In this document: piece after piece, positions 31,420 through 39,730 of the stretch
Position numbering within the stretch: position 1 is the stretch's first letter
Layout of the letters: each line of letters starts with the position of its first letter
DNA from: a virus
Strand: one strand, 5' to 3'
DNA length: 59,941 bases
Virus record (IMG/VR): IMGVR_UViG_3300037502_003163
Location: 1 to 59,941 of that record
The notes under the pieces: generated by a model
The model's input: only the letters and a program-made list of their open reading frames with translations
Databases searched by the model: none
Told to the model about the DNA's origin: nothing
Translations under genes and position numbers: made by a program

Positions 31420-31508
31420 GTACATATATGTACCGTACTAATATGTACAGTACAGATATGTACAGTACAGATATGTACAGTACAGATATGTACAGTACAG
31501 ATATGTAC
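31420..31508. repeat. Phased GTAC array, copy R1
   Basis: Twelve GTAC tetramers start at 31420, 31430, 31435, 31445, 31450, 31460, 31465, 31475, 31480, 31490, 31495 and 31505, strictly alternating 10 and 5 bases. The core is four perfect copies of the 15-mer ATATGTACAGTACAG (31441-31500) plus one diverged copy before and a partial after. Six overlapping GTA-N8-TAC palindromes result. The array lies about 30 bases downstream of a consensus promoter and upstream of the ejection genes. Likely a cooperative protein-binding site. Confidence 0.9.
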
Positions 31509-31545
31509 CCCGCCTACCGAAGCTAAATGTGCAAAGCGTGGTTTG

Positions 31546-31573
31546 ATTATAACTCGGATTGTAGTTTTGTCAA
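31546..31573 (-). promoter_or_regulatory. Perfect-consensus sigma70 promoter
   Basis: On the minus strand TTGACA (31573-31568), 16 bases, then TATAAT (31551-31546). Both boxes match the sigma70 consensus fully. Transcription would start near 31539 and run through the GTAC array into the ejection genes. Confidence 0.8.
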
Positions 31574-31588
31574 TGGTCAGCCAGAAAG

Positions 31589-34500
31589 CTATTCCGTTTC
31601 AGCAGCTTGTTTCACTCCGGCCGTAGACAAGCCAGCCACACTATACGATATGCCCGCAATCTCGACATTTTCATTGCGGCCAATATTAGTAATCCGGACA
31701 GCCATATACATGCAACGTCTCCGCCCAATAGAGTGCATTATAGAGACGATTTCTTGTCCCGATACAGTGCTCAGCCCATCTACCAGTCCCGGCTGACTAA
31801 TGACCCGGAATGCAGTTGAGGGTGAGTATTCCCGGTTGAGGTCTACTGAAGTCTCGACCGAGGTACTATCACTATTGGACCCGGAACGGTAATTGACCAC
31901 AACGCTGGCCACAACCTTCCTAACAGCGGTATTGCCAAAGGAAGTTGCCCTGCCGTCCAAAATCGATTCTATTGCGTTAGCACCGTCCTGGTAATCATAC
32001 TCCTCACCCAGGTTGCGCAAACGCATTACAGACCCATTTACGCTCGCGTAGAAGGCATCCTGGAAAAGATTTGCCCACCCGGTGACGGGGTGATTCGTGT
32101 ACCGGCCCCACCCACCGAGGTTATCGGCTTCTTCGCCGGTGTGGTTGTAGACGTAAACTTGACTATTTTGAGCATAGTCGAGACTGCCCTCTCCGGTAAT
32201 AGGAACGGAGAGTTTATACTGACGGCCGACACCATAATGGTGACCTTGGACAATATCTAAGAAATCCTTCCTTACTGCTCCCTGCCAGAGCCGTTCAATG
32301 AACCGGCCCAGGTACTCTATTCGCTGGTTACGGCGGAGGACGTAGATGCCCGAGTCATTGGCAAACGCGATACCGTCCTTAGTGGGGGCAATACTGTATG
32401 GTGCTGTACACCCGAGGCCTTGGGTCTCCAAACGTTGCACGGCGTTCTGACCCGCAGCCTTCGCAGCGAGGTCGACTAGATAGATACTATTTTGTTTGAA
32501 GACGACGAGTACCCCGGACTGGAGCGAGGCTCCGAAAGCACTTTCGCCGAAAAAGGGAATCACGCCAGTAATTTCCTGCCCATCGGCAGAGTTGACATCA
32601 ATCACACTGGCCGAGCCATCCGGGTTGACCGTCCACAAGTTGTCAAATATTTCCGGATAGTTTTCATAGCTGACAGCCAATCGACTCGGGTACCGGGTTA
32701 CCGCTGCTGGAATAATCTCAGTTCCGGTCTTGACCGCAGCACCATTGACATAAGCTGAGATGCCGGCCACGGTCGAGATGCTCACCGCCGGGAGGAGAAC
32801 TTCGGCCCTGGGCTGCGTTACAAGTAATCGATTCCCCGTATCGGATTCAGACCGGGCAATCAGCCAAGGAGTAAATGTAGTATAAGCTGGTAGGGTAATG
32901 TCCACCATCCTCATTGTGGTGTTGATAGCCATCCCAATCCGACGAATGATTCTTGTGATGGGTGCTTCAAAGTTGACCGTCTGTCCATTGAGCATCCCCA
33001 TGTTTTGGTCAGCATTGATATTGACCGGAATATCTTTGGCGGTAGTTGCAAAGAGCGCGGAGACGTAATGAGTGGTCAAATCGGGAGCCACCAACGTACC
33101 ACTACATTTTACCGTACATGTGACGGGGTTACCAGCGGTATAGGCCGTTGCCGAGGCTATTTGCCACCAGCCGCACACAGATAGAGGATGCCCCCCTGCC
33201 GTGGTAAAATACAAGTATACCCAATCCCCGGATACAATTTCCCGCGTCGGGATAGTTGTAAAAGTAAATTGACCAGCCGTGGGAACGATTGCGCTGACTG
33301 AAGTTGCTCCGGTATTGCGCAATTCATAGCTAATAAAATCAGTCATATTTGTCGTCGGGGACAGCGTCGTATTGGATGCATCCTTACGGAATGTAATTTT
33401 CTGTCCCGCAAACGTACTTTGTGTTGTGGTTGGGGAAAGGTATGAGATGTCAAGAGTGGGCCAATTTGTGAGGTTGGCTAGCACTAATCGGTTCCCTGCC
33501 GTTGTGATATACTTTGCTTTTGGTGGCTCGTCCCAAGCGGCCGGTATCGTATCCGGACTTAGCGTCCCCACAACAACATCAGTCAGGGACAGTGTCCTAT
33601 TACTATAAGTGTCAACAATATCAATATAGCCATCCGGTCCGGCAAAGGTAGCAATCTTGGTCGGGGGCAGGCGGTAAAATACCGGTACTTCACCTACTGC
33701 AGCGGTCGTCCACAAAGTCCGATATGTCTCTATTTCAACGTTCTTATTCGTAAAGTCGTATTGGTCCCATGCGGGGAGGTTGACTAAGCGTAGATTAATT
33801 TTGTACTGAGTCGGTGTTGTAGGAGCGATAACCGCGACAAAGTCTTCGGCACCGGTAACGGCGCTAGCAGTGGTGACCCCATTGACATCTTTAATATTGA
33901 GGCGAAAATAATACCTAGCTTGGTAGGTGGTAATCATCTGCACAGTTGAGCCGCTACCTAGTGACGTAAATGGTAACGGCTCTTTGAATGTGAAAAAGCT
34001 ATGAGTACCAGATGTTTCAGTATCAATAGATTTAATTGTTAAATAGTGGTCAATTGTCGGGGAGACAGTACCATCCCGAATAATAACCAAATCATTCAGT
34101 GAAAAAGCTTCGGCATGTGCTTTATCGACTTTAATTCGACTTCCGATAAGTTCTAATGTATTTCCGCTGGCATCATCTGCAATTGCCGATGCTAGTGGTA
34201 TCCCACCGCTGGCCGTCGTCTCTGTGGTGAGGAAAAGACCCGGTTGCCAGGGTATCATGCCAGCCCGGTAGAAGTTGTAGCCATCATACTTATAGACTTC
34301 GTCATCACCATTAGTCAGATAGAGATTATTCTGCACCATGGCCGAGCGAAGGAAGGGCTGGTTATCATATGTGTTTGCCGATAGTTGCTGGACTACCGTC
34401 TTCGGAATGAGAGCGTAGTTTGCGTAATCGGGGTCCGTTACTGGTGAGACCGGCACCTCAGCAGGGAGCCATCGACCGACAACAGAGAGGGCGGTAGGTA

Positions 34501-36751
34501 GGGCAAGATTGTCCTCCCACGTAAAGGATTCATCTACCACAATCGTATCGGGAGCAGGCTGTAAATTGCCTTCACTATCCGGCACCGCCCCAACATGTAG
34601 TACTTGCAATGGTCGGTCAAAATCAGAACAAGAAAGGGTATCACCCACAACAAGATTCGTGCTGGCTGGATTATTGCTCCGGTCTCGGAGGGGTATCACA
34701 TTGGACGTCCTCCGACCGAGAATCGTCAAGCCGGGACTGAGTTCGATTGGAGAATAAAGCTGTCCTACTACGCTGATATCATTCAATGTAGACAAGACTA
34801 CGGGCAGCGAAGCATCACCCCAAGCTGAGGAGAGCAGGTAGTCCCCGGCTAGGAATGGTGAGGCAGCAGCAAATTGTACTTGGTCCGTAAAGACCCCAGC
34901 TAGGCCAATCTGCTCTGTACCAGGAACTTCGTCGTCATAGTCTCCCGACCCGACGGCGGGATTGATAACATCAAGGGTGAGTAGAGACAGGAGACTATTA
35001 TAGAACACTGACGTAATTTTAAAGGTACCGTTGTGCCGGGAATGAGACGCCCCTTTAATTGTCAGCCAATCTTCTTTTCCCGAGACGGTTGAAATGACAT
35101 TACTAATATTTCCAGTTCCGACAATGGCAGAACTATTAACGCGAAGATAATAACGGATGGTATTCCCGCTGACGTACTGCATCTTGTACAGCGGGGCCCA
35201 CCCCGTACTGCCGCCGGTAAAGGTCAGAACAGGTCTTTGTCTGTCTGGCGTCTCACCCGTCCCGTAGAAGGCCGGTCCCACATGAGGCCTACTCAAGTCC
35301 CAAGTCGAGATAACTCGTTCGTTCAGTCTGGGATAATAGGTCGGCATTGCTGCCGCCATTGGCAGGGGTAAGCCATTTTGCGCGTACATTTGGTCCGGTC
35401 TGAGTGCTGCAAAAAGATTCCCACCCAGTCCGGCTACCATATGAGTCGTGCTAGGACTCCGGTAAGAGTCAAGATGAGTAACCCATCCCCTCCGATTTAC
35501 TTCCTTTTCACTACCATAAATCGTGCTGTGGTCGAGACCGTAAACCGTGAGCTGGGGTACTGGGTCCGAGTTGGTTACTGAAAGACTGTTACCCAAAACA
35601 TACAGTTCATTGGCCCGAATCGTGCCATAATCATAGTGGACGACGATATTTTTACCGGCAGTTGTTGGGTCAAATCTTAGTTCGAGTTTCTTATTGACAT
35701 CATCATACCACACTTCATCTGGTACAATCTCGTCCAACACTACTGGATTGAGTGCGTTTTTTTCATAAACAGTATAGAAGAGATAAGGCTGCGTTACATC
35801 ATTGATGACCGCGCCAGTGAAATTGGTTTCACCAGTAAAGGCAAAAGGTATCTGGCTAGTGACGTTTCCCAAATTAGTATCAACGGTCTGATTCTGGGGT
35901 ACGGTAGCCAAGATGACTTTGTACGTACCAGCAACTGCTCCGGCCAAAGTAATAGTCACAGCACCGGTGGACTGGTTGACTGAGAACCCGTCTGGCGTTA
36001 CTTTAACCCAGTCAGCTCCATCCTGTTTAAAGAACGTATAGCGAATATTCGTACTGTTGAGATTGTGCTCACTTTGGAGTATGGTAATAGTACTTGCACC
36101 GGTAATACTATCTTTAACAAACACTTCTCCGACGATGGGCGTCCCATCCCGGTAAAAGAGATAGGTATCGATATCATTCGGGGTGCCATTGGTATAGTCA
36201 ACGTTAATGGCGTAAGTACTGGCGTTGATTCTGGTGTCGGCCAAGTAACTGTAATTGGTCAGGTTGGTTGCGGTATCAGGTTTCCCAGCTAGGCCAGTAA
36301 AGATATCGCTTGTGGTAATGTTGTGTTCTGACACATCGGCAGTGATGGTGCCTGTCGTGTTGGCCGTTAGCACTTTGGTAATGTTTGTGAACCATTCAGT
36401 GTAGTAACGAGCCCGGTCAATCGAGGTAGAGAATGAATTAGCATCATTAATGTTACTACTCCGTCCGTAGACGAGGAGCGGACTGCTAGTCAACCGAGAT
36501 AGGTCGATGCTGCTATCAAAGCGGAAGTAAATGCGTTGAGTGGCGCCACCTACTTGACGAAAGGATGTTACTCTGACGGGAATCTTTCCAGCAAAGTCAG
36601 CACTCCCTTTCCGTTTCCGGACTCGACCCTCGACAATGTCGGCATTGACCAAATCACGAACAAAGCCGTCCCGAATTTGATTTTCGGCCGACCGGGCATC
36701 AATGCCCCGACCAAAGGACGGTTCCTCAATTGTAGTGAATTGGAGTGCCAT
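31589..36751 (-). CDS. Very large tail protein, nozzle/stopper-like (1720 aa)
   Basis: The N-terminus (GIDARSAENQIRDGFVRDLVNADIVEG, described here in parts: GIDARSAENQ and GRVRKRKGS) resembles podovirus tail-nozzle proteins. Beta-rich modules fill the middle. A likely beta-propeller with SGVLVVFKQNSIYLVDL and GIAFANDSGIYVLRR lies near residues 1400-1500. The protein is about twice the size of T7 gp12. It follows the adaptor gene and precedes the ejection genes, the usual nozzle position. It may also carry receptor-facing domains. Confidence 0.6.
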   Translation of the reverse strand: MALQFTTIEEPSFGRGIDARSAENQIRDGFVRDLVNADIVEGRVRKRKGSADFAGKIPVRVTSFRQVGGATQRIYFRFDSSIDLSRLTSSPLLVYGRSSNINDANSFSTSIDRARYYTEWFTNITKVLTANTTGTITADVSEHNITTSDIFTGLAGKPDTATNLTNYSYLADTRINASTYAINVDYTNGTPNDIDTYLFYRDGTPIVGEVFVKDSITGASTITILQSEHNLNSTNIRYTFFKQDGADWVKVTPDGFSVNQSTGAVTITLAGAVAGTYKVILATVPQNQTVDTNLGNVTSQIPFAFTGETNFTGAVINDVTQPYLFYTVYEKNALNPVVLDEIVPDEVWYDDVNKKLELRFDPTTAGKNIVVHYDYGTIRANELYVLGNSLSVTNSDPVPQLTVYGLDHSTIYGSEKEVNRRGWVTHLDSYRSPSTTHMVAGLGGNLFAALRPDQMYAQNGLPLPMAAAMPTYYPRLNERVISTWDLSRPHVGPAFYGTGETPDRQRPVLTFTGGSTGWAPLYKMQYVSGNTIRYYLRVNSSAIVGTGNISNVISTVSGKEDWLTIKGASHSRHNGTFKITSVFYNSLLSLLTLDVINPAVGSGDYDDEVPGTEQIGLAGVFTDQVQFAAASPFLAGDYLLSSAWGDASLPVVLSTLNDISVVGQLYSPIELSPGLTILGRRTSNVIPLRDRSNNPASTNLVVGDTLSCSDFDRPLQVLHVGAVPDSEGNLQPAPDTIVVDESFTWEDNLALPTALSVVGRWLPAEVPVSPVTDPDYANYALIPKTVVQQLSANTYDNQPFLRSAMVQNNLYLTNGDDEVYKYDGYNFYRAGMIPWQPGLFLTTETTASGGIPLASAIADDASGNTLELIGSRIKVDKAHAEAFSLNDLVIIRDGTVSPTIDHYLTIKSIDTETSGTHSFFTFKEPLPFTSLGSGSTVQMITTYQARYYFRLNIKDVNGVTTASAVTGAEDFVAVIAPTTPTQYKINLRLVNLPAWDQYDFTNKNVEIETYRTLWTTAAVGEVPVFYRLPPTKIATFAGPDGYIDIVDTYSNRTLSLTDVVVGTLSPDTIPAAWDEPPKAKYITTAGNRLVLANLTNWPTLDISYLSPTTTQSTFAGQKITFRKDASNTTLSPTTNMTDFISYELRNTGATSVSAIVPTAGQFTFTTIPTREIVSGDWVYLYFTTAGGHPLSVCGWWQIASATAYTAGNPVTCTVKCSGTLVAPDLTTHYVSALFATTAKDIPVNINADQNMGMLNGQTVNFEAPITRIIRRIGMAINTTMRMVDITLPAYTTFTPWLIARSESDTGNRLLVTQPRAEVLLPAVSISTVAGISAYVNGAAVKTGTEIIPAAVTRYPSRLAVSYENYPEIFDNLWTVNPDGSASVIDVNSADGQEITGVIPFFGESAFGASLQSGVLVVFKQNSIYLVDLAAKAAGQNAVQRLETQGLGCTAPYSIAPTKDGIAFANDSGIYVLRRNQRIEYLGRFIERLWQGAVRKDFLDIVQGHHYGVGRQYKLSVPITGEGSLDYAQNSQVYVYNHTGEEADNLGGWGRYTNHPVTGWANLFQDAFYASVNGSVMRLRNLGEEYDYQDGANAIESILDGRATSFGNTAVRKVVASVVVNYRSGSNSDSTSVETSVDLNREYSPSTAFRVISQPGLVDGLSTVSGQEIVSIMHSIGRRRCMYMAVRITNIGRNENVEIAGISYSVAGLSTAGVKQAAETE

Positions 36752-36756
36752 GGTAA

Positions 36757-36900
36757 TTATTTCTTTTTGGATTGTTTCTTACTTTTTCCCGCGCTCTCCA
36801 GGGCGATGGCGATACTCTGCTTTTGTGGGTAGCCTTCGTCCATTAGCTTCTTGATATTGCTGCTAACAACTTTGTCTGATTTACCCTTCTTAAGCGGCAT
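36757..36900 (-). CDS. Small Lys-rich virion-cluster protein (47 aa)
   Basis: A 47-codon gene beginning MPLKKGKSDKVVSSNI and ending in a Lys-rich tail. The pattern NIKKLMDEGYPQKQSIAIAL matches a small family I recognise from many phage virion clusters. Upstream AAGGAA serves as ribosome site. Sits between the adaptor/84-aa genes and the nozzle gene. Confidence 0.6.
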   Translation of the reverse strand: MPLKKGKSDKVVSSNIKKLMDEGYPQKQSIAIALESAGKSKKQSKKK

Positions 36901-36917
36901 AAAAAATTCCTTAAATG

Positions 36918-37172
36918 TTACCACGCTGGGCTACGGCATGCCCAGTATCCTGCAGTCAATTTATCTTTTTTCTCGTCACAGTTGTGTCTGTCTCGGAAGG
37001 CTTTACGTCTTTTGGGGTCATCGGGGTGATTGGGCATATCAGCGTCACCATACCGAATTAGCTTTTCCTTGTCCCCGACCTTCGCTTTCACAATATAGTC
37101 ATGCTCGCCGTCATTGGCGCGGCGGGGCTGATTGGCTGGCATCCTATCTTTGAGTGATTTTACCGATGCCAT
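36918..37172 (-). CDS. Small basic protein (84 aa)
   Basis: Start MASVKSLKDRMP, two bases before the end of the adaptor gene. It contains a D-x2-Y-IVKAKVGDKEKLIRYGD beta motif and DPKRRKAFRDRHNCD, a pattern known from small proteins in phage structural regions. Possible DNA-binding or virion-associated role. Confidence 0.6.
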   Translation of the reverse strand: MASVKSLKDRMPANQPRRANDGEHDYIVKAKVGDKEKLIRYGDADMPNHPDDPKRRKAFRDRHNCDEKKDKLTAGYWACRSPAW

Positions 37173-37173
37173 A

Positions 37174-38154
37174 TTAGTCCCTACTCCGGAGGTAGTAGTT
37201 GTAGGGAGGGAGGCCGAACGAAGCACTCCGTTTCGAGATGCGGATGGTGGTTTCCCTACCCGCCCACGTGCGTTTGACCTGGTCCTCAAACTTGGCCAGG
37301 ACTTGTTCCTCTTCAACTGAGTTGATACCTAGCTGGCGGGACAACTCTGCTACCGCGTATTGGATGAGGAAGTTACTGGTCGGACTCGCTAAGTACGGGA
37401 CGCAAGTTCCGGCCGCTACACAGACGTAGTCGTCTTTACTGACTCCGGTGTCAGCGAGTGAGGTCAAGATTTCCTTACCGAAAACTGAAGTTCGGCCATT
37501 GGGGGGTAGCGCGGTCCGGATTGTTATCCGACCATCATCGATGGCAGCAATTTGAAAGGTGCCACGAACTTCCCCGGTCCGGCTATTAATGATGTTAATA
37601 AAGTTATCTAATTGGTCGGTTTCAGTTGTGAGGTCGGAGCCTACCGTGTCTACGACGACGTAATTGTTATTGCTTCCCACGGTTGTTATCCTACCTTGAG
37701 GGAGGACTAACTGTTCGGGATACTTCACATACCACAACCTGGCGTCATATGTACCAGACGGGGTTGGGAGGAGGCGTATCTTTCTACCTACCACGGCATA
37801 ATAGTACGGTGTCGGGCTATTGCTACCTGATTCATAATTAGTAATATCCCTGTAAGATATCCGTTCCACTTCTTGGTAGATACCGCCGCCAATTGCCATT
37901 TCCAACTTGACTATCCTGTCCTCGTAAACATCTTCGGGGAGGGAATATTCGGTATCAGTGGTAATGTCGAGAGTAGTGTACGCCAAGAAGGGGTCAACAT
38001 AATGTTTGGCGTAAATGTCAACAGCGTACTCGAGGGCGCGATTGAGCGCAGGAACGATGTCCCGCTCCGTGTCGATAGTGTCCCGATTGAGTTCATCAAT
38101 ACGGGCTCGAACCGACTCGGCCATCTGTTCTACGGTGTAAAGCGGCCTAGCCAC
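37174..38154 (-). CDS. Head-tail adaptor (connector)-like protein (326 aa)
   Basis: N-terminal helical part (ESVRARIDELNRDTIDTERD, ALNRALEYAVDIYAKHYVDP) followed by YSLPEDVYEDRIVKLEMAIGG and a beta domain, and a C-terminal helix (LAKFEDQVKRTW). This layout is typical of podovirus adaptor/gp6-type proteins that contact the portal. Directly followed by the small genes and nozzle gene. Confidence is from pattern and order, not alignment. Confidence 0.65.
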   Translation of the reverse strand: MARPLYTVEQMAESVRARIDELNRDTIDTERDIVPALNRALEYAVDIYAKHYVDPFLAYTTLDITTDTEYSLPEDVYEDRIVKLEMAIGGGIYQEVERISYRDITNYESGSNSPTPYYYAVVGRKIRLLPTPSGTYDARLWYVKYPEQLVLPQGRITTVGSNNNYVVVDTVGSDLTTETDQLDNFINIINSRTGEVRGTFQIAAIDDGRITIRTALPPNGRTSVFGKEILTSLADTGVSKDDYVCVAAGTCVPYLASPTSNFLIQYAVAELSRQLGINSVEEEQVLAKFEDQVKRTWAGRETTIRISKRSASFGLPPYNYYLRSRD

Positions 38155-38157
38155 TTG

Positions 38158-38445
38158 TTACCCCATCATCTCGTCGTCGTACTCTTCGACGTCTTCTTCA
38201 CCCATTTCGGACATTTCCATGTCCTCTTCGCCGCCCATCTTGCTCATGAGGCCACGCTTTTTCAGCTCGGCCATCAGCTCTTCGTCAGAGATGGTATCAA
38301 GGGAGGGAGCTTCAGCGGAAGGTTCCATTTCGGCAGTAGTTGCACTTTCTTCGGACATGTCCGCTTCGGGACCCATCTCCGCATCAAGCTCTTCGATATA
38401 GATTTCTTCCCGTTTAGGCATCTTCATTTTCTTTAACATGGGCAT
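38158..38445 (-). CDS. Highly acidic small protein (95 aa)
   Basis: About a third of residues are Asp or Glu, with Met-rich ends and a TISDEELMAELKKRGLMSKM segment. Likely disordered and DNA-mimicking or assembly-related. It lies between the holin candidate and the adaptor. Confidence 0.55.
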   Translation of the reverse strand: MPMLKKMKMPKREEIYIEELDAEMGPEADMSEESATTAEMEPSAEAPSLDTISDEELMAELKKRGLMSKMGGEEDMEMSEMGEEDVEEYDDEMMG

Positions 38446-38449
38446 ATTA

Positions 38450-38665
38450 TTAGGCTCCTTTAAAGTAGAGGCTAGCCAGAAACCCGGCTGCTGCTAGTAT
38501 TAACGTGGTGATAATTTTGGCGTGACCCCGTAGCCACTCAATGGAGGCCTCGGCCGAGGATAGGCGACCCAGGTGGTCATCGAGCTTTTCTTCAACTCGT
38601 TCCAACCTCTTGTCAACACTATCAAATCTGCTGTCTAAGTGTTCTCTTAACTCAGAATCAGACAC
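38450..38665 (-). CDS. XhlA-like holin or membrane coiled-coil protein (71 aa)
   Basis: Residues 1-45 are a charged coil (RLERVEEKLDDHLGRLSS), followed by IEWLRGHAK and one C-terminal membrane segment (IITTLILAAAGFLASLYF). This is the layout of haemolysin XhlA proteins, which often work as holins. A TTGACA promoter lies 33 bases upstream. Confidence 0.65.
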   Translation of the reverse strand: MSDSELREHLDSRFDSVDKRLERVEEKLDDHLGRLSSAEASIEWLRGHAKIITTLILAAAGFLASLYFKGA

Positions 38666-38697
38666 GGCACGGGGACCTCCGGGAAAGGGGTATGGTC

Positions 38698-38726
38698 AGA
38701 TTAACACGGTAACTACTTGATGTCAA
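38698..38726 (-). promoter_or_regulatory. Sigma70-like promoter ahead of the holin/adaptor genes
   Basis: On the minus strand TTGACA (38726-38721), 17 bases, TAATCT (38703-38698), with TGT before the -10. It reads into the gene at 38665. Confidence 0.65.
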
Positions 38727-38730
38727 GCGG

Positions 38731-39594
38731 TTACTTTTCTATAGTTGGTGCCCGGTCGAGGATGATTCTTGCCGCCAGTAGCCAATGCACTAAGTGATAA
38801 CTATGGTGGCCCCTGACATAGGAAGGGGAAATATAGTCAGACGTCAGCAAAAGGGCCCCCATCATGTACTTTCCGGCCACAGCTTGGGCAAGGGCATCGG
38901 TGGGGAAGGTAACTGCTAGATATTGTTCAGTGGCTTCGTTGCCATACTGGGGACCACCTAGCTCCTGTTCCATATAGCGGGACAGTAACGCGAGATGACT
39001 TTCATAATCACCGTCAGTGGGGCCGTATATCAGGGGGGCATGTCTGACGGCATAGTCTCTTTTTCCATCGGACAACTTGTACAGTATTCGGGCCATCAAC
39101 GTAATCCCGTTCGGACGCAGAATGACCCTACTCACATAATACTCTGGGTAGCCCATTATCCAGTTATGGTCTTCGCCGTAAGTATATATCCTATGGACGG
39201 TATCGGCATCCCCGGAGGCCAGGAGGCCGAGGATTAGACCCGTTATCATATCATTGCTAGTCGAGGTGGCACTCTCCTCAGGTACCACACAATCCCGAAG
39301 GGGGCGTCTCGTCGTCCGGCCGTCGGGACGGACACCCGCGTCTACTTCGACCCAGTCCGCACCAGCAGCTCGGGCCACCCCAGCCCATAGGGCAGAGTCA
39401 CAGTCGTGGTCAGAGGGCCACTTCGATATGTGTTCCCGTGATAAATCACGGAGTTCCCCCAGTTTACTGACGTATTGCGCCGATAGGCGGTCGCGCAAAG
39501 ACGGACTCACTGGCTGAGGCTTTCCGCAGGCGGCGGCTGTGAAAAGTAAAATGAATGCTTTTACGAGAAAAAGAAACAAATATGGTAATTTCAT
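38731..39594 (-). CDS. Exported lipoprotein-like hypothetical protein (287 aa)
   Basis: An N-terminal signal of hydrophobic residues (KLPYLFLFLVKAFILLFTAAACGK) is presented here in parts: LPYLFLFLVKAF, then FTAAACGK with Cys23 as a probable lipid site, though the usual Leu at -3 is missing. The mature protein is helical with several Trp/His. No enzyme motif. As a virion-arm gene between a fibre terminator and the holin candidate, it may be an envelope protein made late, such as an exclusion or lysis factor. Confidence 0.55.
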   Translation of the reverse strand: MKLPYLFLFLVKAFILLFTAAACGKPQPVSPSLRDRLSAQYVSKLGELRDLSREHISKWPSDHDCDSALWAGVARAAGADWVEVDAGVRPDGRTTRRPLRDCVVPEESATSTSNDMITGLILGLLASGDADTVHRIYTYGEDHNWIMGYPEYYVSRVILRPNGITLMARILYKLSDGKRDYAVRHAPLIYGPTDGDYESHLALLSRYMEQELGGPQYGNEATEQYLAVTFPTDALAQAVAGKYMMGALLLTSDYISPSYVRGHHSYHLVHWLLAARIILDRAPTIEK

Positions 39595-39640
39595 TCTATA
39601 CCCCTGTAACGGGCACTGACGTGCCTTTTGCTTTGTGTTC

Positions 39641-39682
39641 TAGAAACAGAAAGGCCCCCGCAGCTATGATGCCACGGGGGCC
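39641..39682 (-). terminator. Rho-independent terminator after the 912-aa fibre gene
   Basis: GGCCCCCG (39653-39660) pairs perfectly with CGGGGGCC (39675-39682); on the minus strand TTTCTGTTTC follows. It lies 49 bases past the fibre stop. Confidence 0.8.
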
Positions 39683-39730
39683 ACAGATTGTCTACAAGAG
39701 GTTACGCGATAGCCACCTTTGGTGTCTTTG

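Noticed and set aside
31420-31508. CRISPR array or simple tandem repeat only
   Set aside because: Units are 15 bp without spacers, palindromic and regularly phased, and a related array with different intervening bases occurs at 58520-58620. No cas genes are present; the Cas4-like nuclease is far away and of the phage type.
31420-31508. Definite NtcA sites proving a cyanobacterial host
   Set aside because: GTA-N8-TAC fits the NtcA consensus, but it follows automatically from the regular GTAC spacing. No photosynthesis or other cyanophage marker gene is seen.
31341-31796. Plus-strand frames across the GTAC array
   Set aside because: The repeated Met-Tyr-Ser-Thr-Asp peptide is only the translation of the 15-mer repeats, and the rest is antisense to the nozzle gene.
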